Of a stretch of 64,000 bases of DNA, positions 28,791-37,302 are shown one piece after another. Under the pieces are notes generated by a model. The model searched no databases. It was given only the letters and a program-made list of their open reading frames with translations, and had not been told where the DNA came from. The number at the start of each line of letters is the position of its first letter. Within the stretch, counting starts at the first letter, position 1. The position numbers and the translations under genes are program-made. The stretch comes from Cardiobacteriaceae bacterium (GTDB taxonomy: Bacteria > Pseudomonadota > Gammaproteobacteria > Cardiobacteriales > Cardiobacteriaceae), in NCBI GenBank assembly GCA_030529365.1, contig JAUMXB010000009.1:20531-84530 (forward strand). Reading direction: 5' to 3'.

Positions 28791-28865
28791 GCTTTCATTT
28801 TCCCGAACCTTCCCTGCCAGCAAACTGTGGCATCATGCCGCTGCATATCTTCGGGAGCTGGCAAC

Positions 28866-29297
28866 ATGGCTGAACACGGTTGGTTTTTCTGGGCGATGGC
28901 ATCCGCCATTTTTGCGGCCTTGACGGCCATTTTCGCCAAGGTGGGCTTGCAGGGCGTGGATTCCGATTTCGCCACGTTTATCCGCACCCTGGTGATCATC
29001 GCGGCGCTGGCGCTTTTTCTGAGTTACACGGGCAAATGGCAGCATCCGGCAACGTTGAGCGCGAAAAACTGGGGATTTCTGCTGCTGTCGGGTCTTGCCA
29101 CTGGTGCCTCATGGCTCGCCTATTTCAAGGCATTGCAGCTTGGCGAGGCGTCGAAAGTCGCACCCGTGGACAAGTTCAGCCTGGTACTGGTGGCACTGAT
29201 GGCGGTGATTTTCCTGAAAGAACGACCCAGCGCTCAGGAATGGATAGGCATCGGTCTGGTTGCCGCCGGGGTGCTGGTGCTCGCCCTCAAGCGCTAG
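28866..29297 (+). CDS. EamA/DMT-family small membrane protein
   Basis: A 143-aa single-EamA-domain protein with about five hydrophobic helices. It has the AMASAIFAALTAIFAKVG start, the ASWLAYFKALQLGEASKVAPVDKFS segment (typical of the second half of the EamA repeat) and a final WIGIGLVAAGVLVLALK helix. Half-size members probably dimerise. They belong to the drug/metabolite transporter superfamily; substrate unknown. A GGGAGC run lies shortly upstream of the ATG. Confidence 0.85.
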   Translation: MAEHGWFFWAMASAIFAALTAIFAKVGLQGVDSDFATFIRTLVIIAALALFLSYTGKWQHPATLSAKNWGFLLLSGLATGASWLAYFKALQLGEASKVAPVDKFSLVLVALMAVIFLKERPSAQEWIGIGLVAAGVLVLALKR

Positions 29298-29604
29298 AGC
29301 TTTTTTGATTCATCTAATGGCAGGATTTGCGTCAACAAGTGCCACGGCGATTTTCTGCATGATTCTCGCTAGTCGAGATTGCGATTTGCGGCCGCGCGGC
29401 CGCTTCCCAAAAGAGGACGGGCAGGGACGTTGCCTGCAACGTCCGTGGGGCATTGATTTGCTCAGGCGACGTCTCTACGTCTGCGCCCTTTTCGCCTGCG
29501 GCTCGCCACCAGCCTACTTGTGCCTGCTCTTTACAAAAAATCGGCAAAACGACTGTGGCGAATCGGTCGGCCATGAATGGCCGGGCGACTGTCGCTGTGA
29601 ATGC
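29298..29604. other. Gene-free gap with scattered REP-like palindromes
   Basis: No gene seen. It holds GCGGCCGCGCGGCCGC (near 29389), GGACGTTGCCTGCAACGTCC (near 29424) and a GTCGGCCATGAATGGCCGGG palindrome (near 29567), all of the short-hairpin class seen elsewhere in the window. Confidence 0.6.
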
Positions 29605-30765
29605 CTACAGCGCCTGCGCGCAGCACCATGCCGATGACCATGCCCACTGGAAGTTGTAGCCGCCGAGCCATCCCGTCACGTCCAGCGCCTCGCCGATGGC
29701 ATACAGGCCGGGGCAGGGTTTGGCCATAAAGGTTTTGGGATCGATGTCGCGGGTATCGATGCCGCCGGCGGATACTTCCGCCTTGCTCATGCCTTCATGC
29801 CCGCTGGGCACGGTTTGCCAGCGGCGCAGGCGGTTTTCCAGCGTGCGCAGTTGCGCGTCGCGATATTGCCCGAGCGGCTGGTTGTCATGATCCTGCAAGA
29901 GCCAGCTGGCAATGGCGGCAGGGAGATGCGTTTTCAGCGTATTGTGCAAAGTGCGTTTGGGGTGTTGCGCCTTTTCGCTGACCAGCCAGTCATCCGCCTG
30001 ATCGGGCAGAAAATCCAGCGTGATGGCTTCGCCTTTTTGCCAGTAGGAGGAGATTTGCAGGATGGCGGGGCCGGAAAGGCCGCGATGGGTAAAGAGAAGC
30101 TGTTCGCGGAACACGGGCGAATCGCCGCATTGCGCGCGCACGGGGCAGCTTGCGCCCGCCAAAGCGCTCGGCGCGGGATCAAGGGTGAGCGGCACCAGCG
30201 CCGGGCGGAAAGGATGGCTGCGCAGGCCAAATTGCCGCGCCAGCCGCAGGGCAATATCGCTGCCGCCCAGCTTGGCAAACGAGGGCCCGCCGCTGGCAAT
30301 CACGAATTGGGGCGCGCGAAAATCGCCCTGATTGCTGCGGGCATGAAATTCGTTGCCCGTGTGGTGCAGGGTTTCCAGCCGCGTCGCCGTGGAAATCGTG
30401 ACGCCGTGGCGCAGGGCGGCGCTTTCCAGTGCGGCGATGACGCCGCGCGATTTCTGCTCGCAAAAGAGCTGGCCGAGCGTTTTTTCCGCAAAGGTCAGGC
30501 CTTCGCCGGCAAACCAGGCGAGCGCGTCGTGCTGGCTGTGGCGGGCGAGCGCCGAACGGCAAAAACGCGGGTTGTGCGACAGATAGGCGTCGGGGCGAAT
30601 GTCGAGATTGGTGAGATTGCAGCGGCCACCGCCGGAGACGCGGATTTTTTGCGCGATGTGATCGTTCTGCTCCATAACGATGACGCGCCTGCCGCGCGCG
30701 GCAGCATGGATGGCGCAATAGAGTCCGGCCGCGCCCGCGCCGAGGATAAGGATGTCGCTGTGCAT
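29605..30765 (-). CDS. HI0933/YhiN-family FAD-dependent oxidoreductase
   Basis: A 386-aa flavoprotein. The N-terminal ILGAGAAGLYCAIHAAARG is a GxGxxG FAD-binding motif, and KIRVSGGGRCNLTN is the family signature. VSAGGIDTRDIDPKTFMAK and the C-terminal GLYAIGEALDVTGWLGGYN complete the HI0933 pattern. The family is often labelled aminoacetone oxidase family or BaiN-like; the physiological reaction is not established. No strong Shine-Dalgarno precedes the ATG at 30765. It lies between a repeat-rich gap and repeat copy 14. Confidence 0.9.
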   Translation of the reverse strand: MHSDILILGAGAAGLYCAIHAAARGRRVIVMEQNDHIAQKIRVSGGGRCNLTNLDIRPDAYLSHNPRFCRSALARHSQHDALAWFAGEGLTFAEKTLGQLFCEQKSRGVIAALESAALRHGVTISTATRLETLHHTGNEFHARSNQGDFRAPQFVIASGGPSFAKLGGSDIALRLARQFGLRSHPFRPALVPLTLDPAPSALAGASCPVRAQCGDSPVFREQLLFTHRGLSGPAILQISSYWQKGEAITLDFLPDQADDWLVSEKAQHPKRTLHNTLKTHLPAAIASWLLQDHDNQPLGQYRDAQLRTLENRLRRWQTVPSGHEGMSKAEVSAGGIDTRDIDPKTFMAKPCPGLYAIGEALDVTGWLGGYNFQWAWSSAWCCAQAL

Positions 30766-30780
30766 ATCAGGAAACCGGAA

Positions 30781-30867
30781 TGGTAAATTTTCTTATCATT
30801 AAGCGCTTATCGTGAGAAATTTTCTCACGATAAGCGCTTTTCAATGGTAAAAAATGACTATTTTTTG
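30781..30867. repeat. 31-bp palindromic element, copy 14 (near-perfect hairpin)
   Basis: Cores at 30801-30808 and 30832-30839. From 30801 to 30839 the sequence is a 39-bp almost perfect palindrome centred at 30820, so its RNA could fold into a stem of about 18 bp. The right arm contains the TAG stop of ydgA (30858-30860, minus strand). Confidence 0.95.
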
Positions 30868-32360
30868 CCTTTATATGGTTCTCCGTTAATAGTGATGCCG
30901 TCGGGGCTGATCAGGGCATCGAGCGCCAGGCTGCCATCGCTGGCGAGCCATTGCGGTGCGTGGCCGGAGAAGAGCAGGCTGAGGCCAAGCCCGCTTTTGC
31001 GCACGAACTCGGGCACGGCGTGCAGGTGCAAACGGCTGCCTTGCAGCAGCGTTGGCAGTTGCTGCGGCGCATTCACGGCGGCGGCGAGGCGGTGCAGCAC
31101 GGCCATGCCGTCCGTTTCGCTGACGGCTTCTTCGAGGATGATGTCGCCTTCGAGCAACGGGTTGCCGTTTTTGCCGAGGGCGAATTGCCAGCGCGCGTGC
31201 ACGTTGTCTTTGGCCATGAGGCCGGCGAGGTAATGGAGGATGCGGCTCACGCCGGGATGGGGGGTGAGGTGCGAGAGGTTGTCGGGCAGGGGCAGATAGG
31301 CGGCAGGCGGCAAGGGATGGCGCAGGCGGTCGAGCAGCAGCATGGCTTCTTCAGGGGTGAAGGGTTGCAGGGCGAGACTCAGGCGGAAGGTGTCGGGGGC
31401 GATGTCCTGCCAGCCGCCGGGCAGCGCCAGTTGCAGGGCTTTGCCGCTGGCCAGCAGTTGCGCGCCGGGCGGTTGGCCGTCGCCGGGGCGCAGGGTAACG
31501 TTGAGGTTGAGGTCGGCCAGATGCCGGGTTTCGCTTTGCCCTTGCTGTTCGCGCGTCCAGTTGGCGTCGGCGATGTGGTAGTCGAGGATTTGCGGATAAG
31601 CACGACCATCTGCGGCAAGGCCTTGCTGCATGGCGACGCGCAGGGGGCCGAGCTTGAGCTGCTCGCGCGCGGAGAGGGCGTGCACGCTGTGCTGGAGGAG
31701 AAATTCGGGCAGATGCGCTTCGCCTTCGAAGCGGTCGTGGCTCACGAAGTCGATGCGCAGGGGGGCGAGTTGCCAGCGCTGGTCGCGGTCGGTCACGGTG
31801 AGGCCTGCGAGCTGCACCTGGCCGTGCCCGCGATACGGGTAGCCGGTGAGCGTGCTTTGCCAGTGGAATTGCGCGCCATGAAAGGCGAGATGCTGCGGAT
31901 GGTTGGGATGGGGCAGGAGATTGGTTTGTGCGCTTTGCAGGGTGGCGTCGATGAGCAGTTTGCCGTCGATGCCGAGCGAGGCGTTCGCGTCGAGAAAATC
32001 GGCGGGCAGGGCTTGCGCCAGTTCGCCCTGGGCGTCGTTGTCGGATTTGAGGCGGGCAATGAGGAAACTGAATCCCGAGGCGAGCAGCGGCGCATGGCGC
32101 AGTTCCAGCGTGGCGACGCCCTGGTAGAGCGGCACTTGCTGCCCCGGCGGCTGGTACATGACGAGCATTTCGCCGCGCGAGGTGAGATAGTGGCGCTGGT
32201 AGTTGCGCAGCTGGATGACGAGTCCGTAGCGCGCGGCATGATGCGCGTTAGCGGCAATTTGCGCGGGCAGGTGCTTTTCGAGCTGGCTGCCGATCAGCCA
32301 CGGCAGGCCGCCAATAAGGGCAACGATCACGAGGCTCAGGATGAGCAGGACTTTCTTCAT
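30858..32360 (-). CDS. YdgA-family protein (DUF945), membrane-anchored
   Basis: A 500-aa DUF945/YdgA protein. An N-terminal hydrophobic anchor (VLLILSLVIVALIGGLPWLIG) is followed by a large, mostly beta-rich periplasmic region with the repeated LELRHAPL and HLPEFLLQHSVHALS-type segments. The family is widespread in gammaproteobacteria and lacks a firm function. The ATG at 32360 is used; a GTG one codon upstream is also possible. The C-terminus (PYKGKK-stop) runs into the arm of repeat copy 14. Divergent from argF. Confidence 0.82.
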   Translation of the reverse strand: MKKVLLILSLVIVALIGGLPWLIGSQLEKHLPAQIAANAHHAARYGLVIQLRNYQRHYLTSRGEMLVMYQPPGQQVPLYQGVATLELRHAPLLASGFSFLIARLKSDNDAQGELAQALPADFLDANASLGIDGKLLIDATLQSAQTNLLPHPNHPQHLAFHGAQFHWQSTLTGYPYRGHGQVQLAGLTVTDRDQRWQLAPLRIDFVSHDRFEGEAHLPEFLLQHSVHALSAREQLKLGPLRVAMQQGLAADGRAYPQILDYHIADANWTREQQGQSETRHLADLNLNVTLRPGDGQPPGAQLLASGKALQLALPGGWQDIAPDTFRLSLALQPFTPEEAMLLLDRLRHPLPPAAYLPLPDNLSHLTPHPGVSRILHYLAGLMAKDNVHARWQFALGKNGNPLLEGDIILEEAVSETDGMAVLHRLAAAVNAPQQLPTLLQGSRLHLHAVPEFVRKSGLGLSLLFSGHAPQWLASDGSLALDALISPDGITINGEPYKGKK

Positions 32361-32500
32361 CACGGTTTCCGAAAGAATCAGCCGGCATTATATCTTGCGT
32401 CCGCAGAAATATTTTCTGCCATTTTTTGCCTGTTTTTCTCATTTTATTTTCACTTGTAACGATAAAAATTCACCCCATACAGAAAACATGAAATTTTTGC

Positions 32501-32528
32501 TTGGTGTTTTCCGTTTTTGCGGTAATAT
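32501..32528 (+). promoter_or_regulatory. Probable promoter of the ornithine carbamoyltransferase gene
   Basis: TTGGTG (32501-32506) and TAATAT (32523-32528) are 16 bp apart, about 30 bp before the ATG. No convincing ArgR-type box is seen. Confidence 0.4.
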
Positions 32529-32557
32529 GCGCTGCTTCACCCTACGGAGGATTCATC

Positions 32558-33562
32558 ATGGCATTCAATCTGAAGAACCGGCATCTGCTCAGTCTCGTCA
32601 ACCACAGCGAGCGGGAAATCCGCTATCTCCTCGATTTGTCCCGCGATTTGAAGCGCGCCAAATACGCGGGCACCGAGCAGCAAAAGCTCAAGGGCAAGAA
32701 CATCGCCCTCATTTTTGAAAAGACGTCCACGCGCACGCGCTGCGCCTTTGAAGTCGCCGCCTACGACCAGGGCGCGAACGTCACCTATATCGACCCCGCC
32801 TCCTCGCAGATCGGCCACAAGGAAAGCATGAAGGATACCGCGCGCGTGCTCGGCCGCATGTACGACGCCATCGAATACCGCGGCTTCAGCCAGAGCGTGG
32901 TGGAAGAGCTGGCGCAATATGCGGGCGTGCCGGTGTTCAACGGTCTGACTGACGAATTCCACCCCACGCAGATGCTCGCCGACGTGCTCACCATGATGGA
33001 AAACTGCGACAAGCCGCTCACCGACATCCGCTACGTTTATATCGGCGACGCGCGCAACAACGTCGCCAACTCCCTGCTCCTCGTCGGCGCCAAGCTCGGC
33101 ATGGACGTGCGCATGTGCGCGCCGCAGTCGCTGCTGCCTGATGGCAAGCTGGTGGACATGTGCGAAGGCTTTGCCAAAGAAAGCGGCGCGCGCCTGATGA
33201 TCACTTCCGACATCGACCGCGCGCTCAAGGACGTCGATTTCGTGCATACCGACGTTTGGGTTTCCATGGGCGAGCCGCTGGAAAGCTGGGGCGAACGCAT
33301 CGCGCTCCTCATGCCCTATCAGGTCACGCCCGCGCTGATGGCGAAAAGCGGCAACCCGAAAGTGAAATTCATGCACTGCCTGCCCGCCTTCCACAACAGC
33401 GAAACCAAGGTCGGCAAGCAAATCGCCGAGAAATACCCCGAACTCGCCAACGGCATCGAAGTCACGGAAGACGTCTTCGAATCGCCGATGAACGTCGCCT
33501 TCGAGCAGGCGGAAAACCGCATGCATACCATCAAGGCCGTGCTCTATTCCAGTCTGGCATGA
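32558..33562 (+). CDS. argF: Ornithine carbamoyltransferase
   Basis: A 334-aa OTCase that makes citrulline from ornithine and carbamoyl phosphate. The carbamoyl-phosphate motif STRTR is at residues 57-61, HPTQ follows in the [11 protein letters not shown] segment, and the ornithine-site motif [10 protein letters not shown] is near the end. CGGAGG precedes the ATG by a good distance. Sequence type is close to both anabolic ArgF and catabolic ArcB of gammaproteobacteria. No arcA or arcC is adjacent, so the biosynthetic role is favoured but not certain. Confidence 0.93.
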   Translation: MAFNLKNRHLLSLVNHSEREIRYLLDLSRDLKRAKYAGTEQQKLKGKNIALIFEKTSTRTRCAFEVAAYDQGANVTYIDPASSQIGHKESMKDTARVLGRMYDAIEYRGFSQSVVEELAQYAGVPVFNGLTDEFHPTQMLADVLTMMENCDKPLTDIRYVYIGDARNNVANSLLLVGAKLGMDVRMCAPQSLLPDGKLVDMCEGFAKESGARLMITSDIDRALKDVDFVHTDVWVSMGEPLESWGERIALLMPYQVTPALMAKSGNPKVKFMHCLPAFHNSETKVGKQIAEKYPELANGIEVTEDVFESPMNVAFEQAENRMHTIKAVLYSSLA

Positions 33563-33570
33563 TTTTCACA

Positions 33571-33662
33571 AAACCATCTTAAATAGTGTTTTTTTACCAT
33601 TAATAAGCGCTTTTTGCGAGAAAAATTATCGCAACAAGCGCTTATTGGTGAGAAATTTTACC
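33571..33662. repeat. 31-bp palindromic element, copy 15 (two cores)
   Basis: Cores at 33605-33612 and 33636-33643, 31 bp apart, long arm (AAATAGTGTTTTTTTACCAT) nearest the argF stop. Confidence 0.92.
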
Positions 33663-33730
33663 AAACCTGTTTTCAACACCCCTGCGCGCTTAAGATAAGC
33701 GCCTTCCCAGCACCAGATTCGGAACCGCGC

Positions 33731-34471
33731 ATGACTTCCTCCCTCGCCGCCGTCATCATCGGCAACGAAATCCTCTCCGGCCGCCGCCGCGACGCGCATC
33801 TCGCCAACACCATTTCCGCCTGCCACGCGCGCGGCCTGCGTTTGGGCGAAGTCGTCTATCTTGGCGACGACAGCGCCGCACTCGTCGCCACCTTCCGCCG
33901 CCTGCACGCGCAGGGCGCCAGCATCCTCAGCTTCGGCGGCATCGGCGCCACCCCGGACGACAAAACACGGCAAGCCGTCGCTGAAGCGCTCGGCGTTCCC
34001 CTTGCCTATCACCGCGAAGGACTCGCCATCCTCGACGCCCGCTTTGGCGACGCCCTCACGGAAAACCGCCGCCGCCTCGTGCACTTCCCCCAAGGCGCAA
34101 CCCTCATCCCCAACCCTGTCAACCAGATTCCCGGCTTCAGCATCGCCGATATCCACTGCGTGCCCGGTTTCCCGCAAATGGCCGAGCCGATGATTGCCTG
34201 GGCACTCGATAGCCACTGCCGCCATCTCGCCGCCGAGCGCTTCTATTGCGCCCTCCTTGCCCATCTGCCGGAAAGCGAAGCCGTGCCGCTCATCGACAGG
34301 CTCGAAGCGCGCTATCCCGCCCTCGGCATCTCCTCCCTGCCGCAAATACGCCTCTGCACCGAACTCGGCTTCGAAGGCCCGCAAGCGCAGGCCCTCGCCG
34401 CGCGGCGCGACGCCGCGCAATGGCTCGCTGACGCTGGCATCGCGCACGAACTGCTGGATGCCGCGCCATGA
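33731..34471 (+). CDS. CinA-like/MoaB-Mog domain protein
   Basis: A 246-aa protein with the molybdopterin-binding (MoCF_biosynth) fold. IIGNEILSGRRRDAHLANTI is the family start and SFGGIGATPDDKTRQAVAEAL is the characteristic glycine-rich loop. NPVNQIPGFSI and VHCVPGFPQM-type segments follow. This matches the N-terminal half of CinA without its C-terminal deamidase, as in YfaY-type short proteins; a pyrophosphatase activity is plausible. It overlaps the next gene by 4 bp (ATGA), so the two are translationally coupled. Confidence 0.85.
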   Translation: MTSSLAAVIIGNEILSGRRRDAHLANTISACHARGLRLGEVVYLGDDSAALVATFRRLHAQGASILSFGGIGATPDDKTRQAVAEALGVPLAYHREGLAILDARFGDALTENRRRLVHFPQGATLIPNPVNQIPGFSIADIHCVPGFPQMAEPMIAWALDSHCRHLAAERFYCALLAHLPESEAVPLIDRLEARYPALGISSLPQIRLCTELGFEGPQAQALAARRDAAQWLADAGIAHELLDAAP

Positions 34472-36549
34472 TGCGCCGTCCCCTCATCGATGACCGCATC
34501 CTCGCCACCCTGCCCGTCCTCATCGCCTGCGTTCTCGTCTCGCTCATCGTCAGCCTTCTCGAACGCCCCGACTACAGCATCGCCCTCATGCTCGGCGTCA
34601 TCGCCGGCGGCCTCACCGACATGGATCACCGCATCAGCGGCCGCCTGCAAAACCTCCTCATCATGCTCATCGCCTTCTCCGCCGCCTCCATCGCCGTGCA
34701 GCTCGCGCGCGGCCATGCCTGGGCGATGGTCGCCGTAATGACCACCATCGCCTTTGCCGCCACCTTCCTCGGCGCACTCGACGGCCGCTACCGCACCCTC
34801 GCCTTCGGCACCCTTACCGTTGCCCTCTACACCATCCTGAGCGAGCAGCAAAGCGTCTCCCCGCCGCTGCACACCCTGCTCCTCGTCTCCGGCGCCCTCC
34901 TCTACCAGCTCTGCACCCTCGCCTTCCACCTCCTCTACCCGCAGCGCCCCGTGCAAACCGCGCTCGCCGCCGCCTATGGCGCACTCGCAGACTACATCGC
35001 CGCCAAAGCCGCCTTCTTCGACCCCGACGAACGCGACCACCTCGACGAAGCCGAAGCCCGCCTTGCCGACAAAAGCCGCCACATCATCGCCACCTTCAAC
35101 CAGTGCCGCGACGCCCTCTTCGTCCGCCTCGGCCGGCAAACCCTGCAAGCGCGCAGCCAGCGCCAGTTGCGCGACTACTTCATCGCCCAGGACATCCACG
35201 AACGCATCAGCTCCAGCCACAGCGACTACCGCGAACTCACCGCCACCCTCGCCCACAGCGACACCCTCTTCCGCATCGCCCGCCTCATCCGCCTGCAAAG
35301 CCGCGCCTGCGGACGCATGGCGCGCGACCTCCTGCGCGAAACCCCTTACCGCCACGACCCCATCCTTGACCGCGCCCTCACCGGCCTGCAACACGCCTGG
35401 CAACAGCGCCCCGCCGCCGCGCCCGACGTGGAACGCATCATCGCCAACCTCGCCCGCATCAACACCCAGCTCAGCCGCCTCGCCAGCGAAAACCACGCCG
35501 ACGACCCGCCCGCCGACGCCCGTCTCGCCATGCCGCGCATCACCAGCCCCGGCGAAGCCCTGCGCACCCTCGCGCAACACCTCACCCTGCAATCCCCCTA
35601 CTGCCGCCACGCCCTGCGCACCGCCATCCTCGCCTTCGCCAGCACCCTCGCCATCGAAACCCTGCACCTGCCGCTCGGCTACTGGATACTGCTCACCGCC
35701 ATCTTCGTCATCCAGCCCAACTACGCCGCCACGCAAAGCAAAGTGCGCCAGCGCATCAGCGGCACCGTGGCCGGCGTCCTTGCTGGCGCCCTCATCCCCG
35801 TCCTCGCGCCCAGCCCCGTCACCCTCCTCACCCTGCAAACCCTCGCCATCACCCTCTTTTTCCACTTCCGCGCGCAAAGCTACAGCCACTCCACCTTCTT
35901 CATCACTATCCAGGTCTTCATCGGCTTTGCCGTCGCCGGCCATACGCCCGACCACCTCCTCCTCGCCCGCCTCGGCGACACCCTGCTCGGCGTCGGCATC
36001 GCCTGGCTCGGCGTCCACCTCCTCTGGCCCGACTGGCGCTACCACTCCCTCGCCGCCCTCGGCAAAGCCGCGCTGGAAAGCCAGGCCGCCTACCTGCGCG
36101 CCATCCTCGCGCAACACCAGGGCGCACAAACCGACGACATCGACTACCGCATCAGCCGCCGCCGCGCCCACGAAAACGCCGCCATCCTCGCCCAATATGC
36201 CGCCGACAGCGCCCGCGACCCCGCGCGCTACCACCACAACGCCGCGCAAACCATCGTGCAGCACAACTACCGCATCCTCGCCAGCCTCTCTGCCCTCGGC
36301 GCCAGCCGCCCCGACAGCCAGCAAGGCAACCATCCCGCCCCGGAACACACCTGCGCGGAAAACATCGCCGCCCTGCTGGAAAACAGCCCGCGCCTCGACA
36401 GCGCCACCCTCGACGCCCGCATCGAACCCCTGCGCCAGAACGCAAACAACGCCTCCCCAGCCGAACGCCAGCTCCAGCGCATCCTCGACCACCTCACCGC
36501 CCTGCACGGCGCACTACTGGGTATCAATACAAAAATAACGAAAAAATAG
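34468..36549 (+). CDS. YccS/YhfK-type integral membrane protein (FUSC family)
   Basis: A 693-aa membrane protein with the two-block FUSC layout. Six N-terminal helices (residues ~10-160) precede a long soluble helical region (~170-390), and a second helical block (ALRTAILAFAS through VGIAWLGVHLLW, ~400-520) precedes a cytosolic tail. LPLGYWILLTAIFVIQPNYAATQSK is the FUSC signature. Relatives include aromatic acid exporters (AaeB) and YccS; substrate unknown. Its last residues (KITKK) and TAG stop lie in the arm of repeat copy 16. Confidence 0.87.
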   Translation: MMRRPLIDDRILATLPVLIACVLVSLIVSLLERPDYSIALMLGVIAGGLTDMDHRISGRLQNLLIMLIAFSAASIAVQLARGHAWAMVAVMTTIAFAATFLGALDGRYRTLAFGTLTVALYTILSEQQSVSPPLHTLLLVSGALLYQLCTLAFHLLYPQRPVQTALAAAYGALADYIAAKAAFFDPDERDHLDEAEARLADKSRHIIATFNQCRDALFVRLGRQTLQARSQRQLRDYFIAQDIHERISSSHSDYRELTATLAHSDTLFRIARLIRLQSRACGRMARDLLRETPYRHDPILDRALTGLQHAWQQRPAAAPDVERIIANLARINTQLSRLASENHADDPPADARLAMPRITSPGEALRTLAQHLTLQSPYCRHALRTAILAFASTLAIETLHLPLGYWILLTAIFVIQPNYAATQSKVRQRISGTVAGVLAGALIPVLAPSPVTLLTLQTLAITLFFHFRAQSYSHSTFFITIQVFIGFAVAGHTPDHLLLARLGDTLLGVGIAWLGVHLLWPDWRYHSLAALGKAALESQAAYLRAILAQHQGAQTDDIDYRISRRRAHENAAILAQYAADSARDPARYHHNAAQTIVQHNYRILASLSALGASRPDSQQGNHPAPEHTCAENIAALLENSPRLDSATLDARIEPLRQNANNASPAERQLQRILDHLTALHGALLGINTKITKK

Positions 36550-36632
36550 TTTATTTTTACCATTCATAAGCGCTTGTCTAGGTAAATTTTCTCACAAATA
36601 AGCGCTTATCGTGAGAAAATTTCTCACTTAGC
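36540..36632. repeat. 31-bp palindromic element, copy 16 (two cores, 32-bp spacing)
   Basis: Cores at 36568-36575 and 36600-36607. The left arm overlaps the end of the YccS gene and carries its TAG stop (36547-36549). Confidence 0.92.
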
Positions 36633-36672
36633 AAACAGCATATCCCGTCTTTTTGCAGTTTGTAGGTACGGT

Positions 36673-36867
36673 TATAGCCAAATAAATAAAAAACAGAACG
36701 AGACTGTAGGTTGGTGGTGCATTTCGGCAGGCTCAATATCCGCCGTCAGGCGAACCCCAACATAATGAATTCTAAAATGTTGGGGTTCGTGCTGCGCACG
36801 GTTATCGAGCTTGCCGAGATGCGCCACCAACCTACAGTCTGGACGTTTTTATGACGATTTCACTATA
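36673..36867. mobile_element. MITE, copy B (195 bp), nested in a REP palindrome
   Basis: Same ends as the copy at 17925 (TATAGCCAAATAAA ... TTTCACTATA) and the same interior, except for an extra ~25 bp (GGTTATCGAGCTTGCCGAGA region). It interrupts a GTAGGTACGGTTA ... GTAACCGTAC hairpin whose intact form is at 43880-43912. Confidence 0.75.
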
Positions 36868-36959
36868 GCCCGCAGGGCGTAACCGTACATGGCTTGCCCG
36901 TCGGCAAGCGCGACCGCCGTCTGCCCATCCCGTCCCTTCCGCTTTGCAGATGGCTTCCC

Positions 36960-36965
36960 TATAAT
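36960..36965 (+). promoter_or_regulatory. -10 element of the arfA promoter
   Basis: A perfect TATAAT 49 bp upstream of the arfA ATG. At 17 bp upstream is TTCCGC, a weak -35. Confidence 0.45.
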
Positions 36966-37014
36966 GCGCGCCCGCGGCAACCGCCGCCCTTGCAAAACCC
37001 CAGCGGAGACAGGC

Positions 37015-37302
37015 ATGAAAAGACGCGAACTGCATCTTGACCTGCTGCACAGCGGCAAATATCGCCAGCAGGTGGTCAAGGCCAAAAAAGGCAAAGGCGC
37101 TTATACCCGCTCAGCCAAACACAAAAAGCCCCGTTCACAGCATGACGGGGCTTTTTTTGCCTCACGATGGCCTATGCAAACGCCGCCACGATCCGCGCAT
37201 ATTGCGTCGCAAGAAATGCCCGCATCGCGGTTTTGTCGCCCGACTGGTAAAAATCCAGCATCAGACGGTGATATTCCAGCTGGGCATCGGCGAAGATGGT
37301 GA
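37015..37302 (+). CDS. arfA: Alternative ribosome-rescue factor A, non-stop gene
   Basis: Begins MKRRELHLDLLHSGKYRQ and then KAKKGKGAYTRSAKHKK. This matches the ArfA core, in which a LLHxxxYRQxVxKxKKGKGxYxRxxKH pattern inserts into the mRNA channel of stalled ribosomes and recruits RF2. GGAGACAGGC precedes the ATG. The frame stays open to 37302, but a strong intrinsic terminator (37123-37158) lies inside it at about codons 37-48. The transcript should therefore end before any stop codon. The distal codons are antisense to fic and not ArfA-like. Expected product is about 47 residues made from a non-stop mRNA, tagged for degradation when tmRNA works and accumulating when it does not. Confidence 0.88.
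   Translation: MKRRELHLDLLHSGKYRQQVVKAKKGKGAYTRSAKHKKPRSQHDGAFFASRWPMQTPPRSAHIASQEMPASRFCRPTGKNPASDGDIPAGHRRRW
37123..37158. terminator. Intragenic terminator of arfA, shared with convergent fic
   Basis: A 12-bp perfect stem (AAAAAGCCCCGT, 37123-37134, with 37145-37156), a 10-base loop and a T-run to 37158. In the minus direction the A-run becomes a T-run, so it can also end fic transcription. Confidence 0.92.

Noticed and set aside
34312..36507. A 731-codon antisense frame across yccS
   Set aside because: Composition (Gly/Glu/Ala runs) is that of a shadow frame; the plus-strand protein has proper transmembrane helices.
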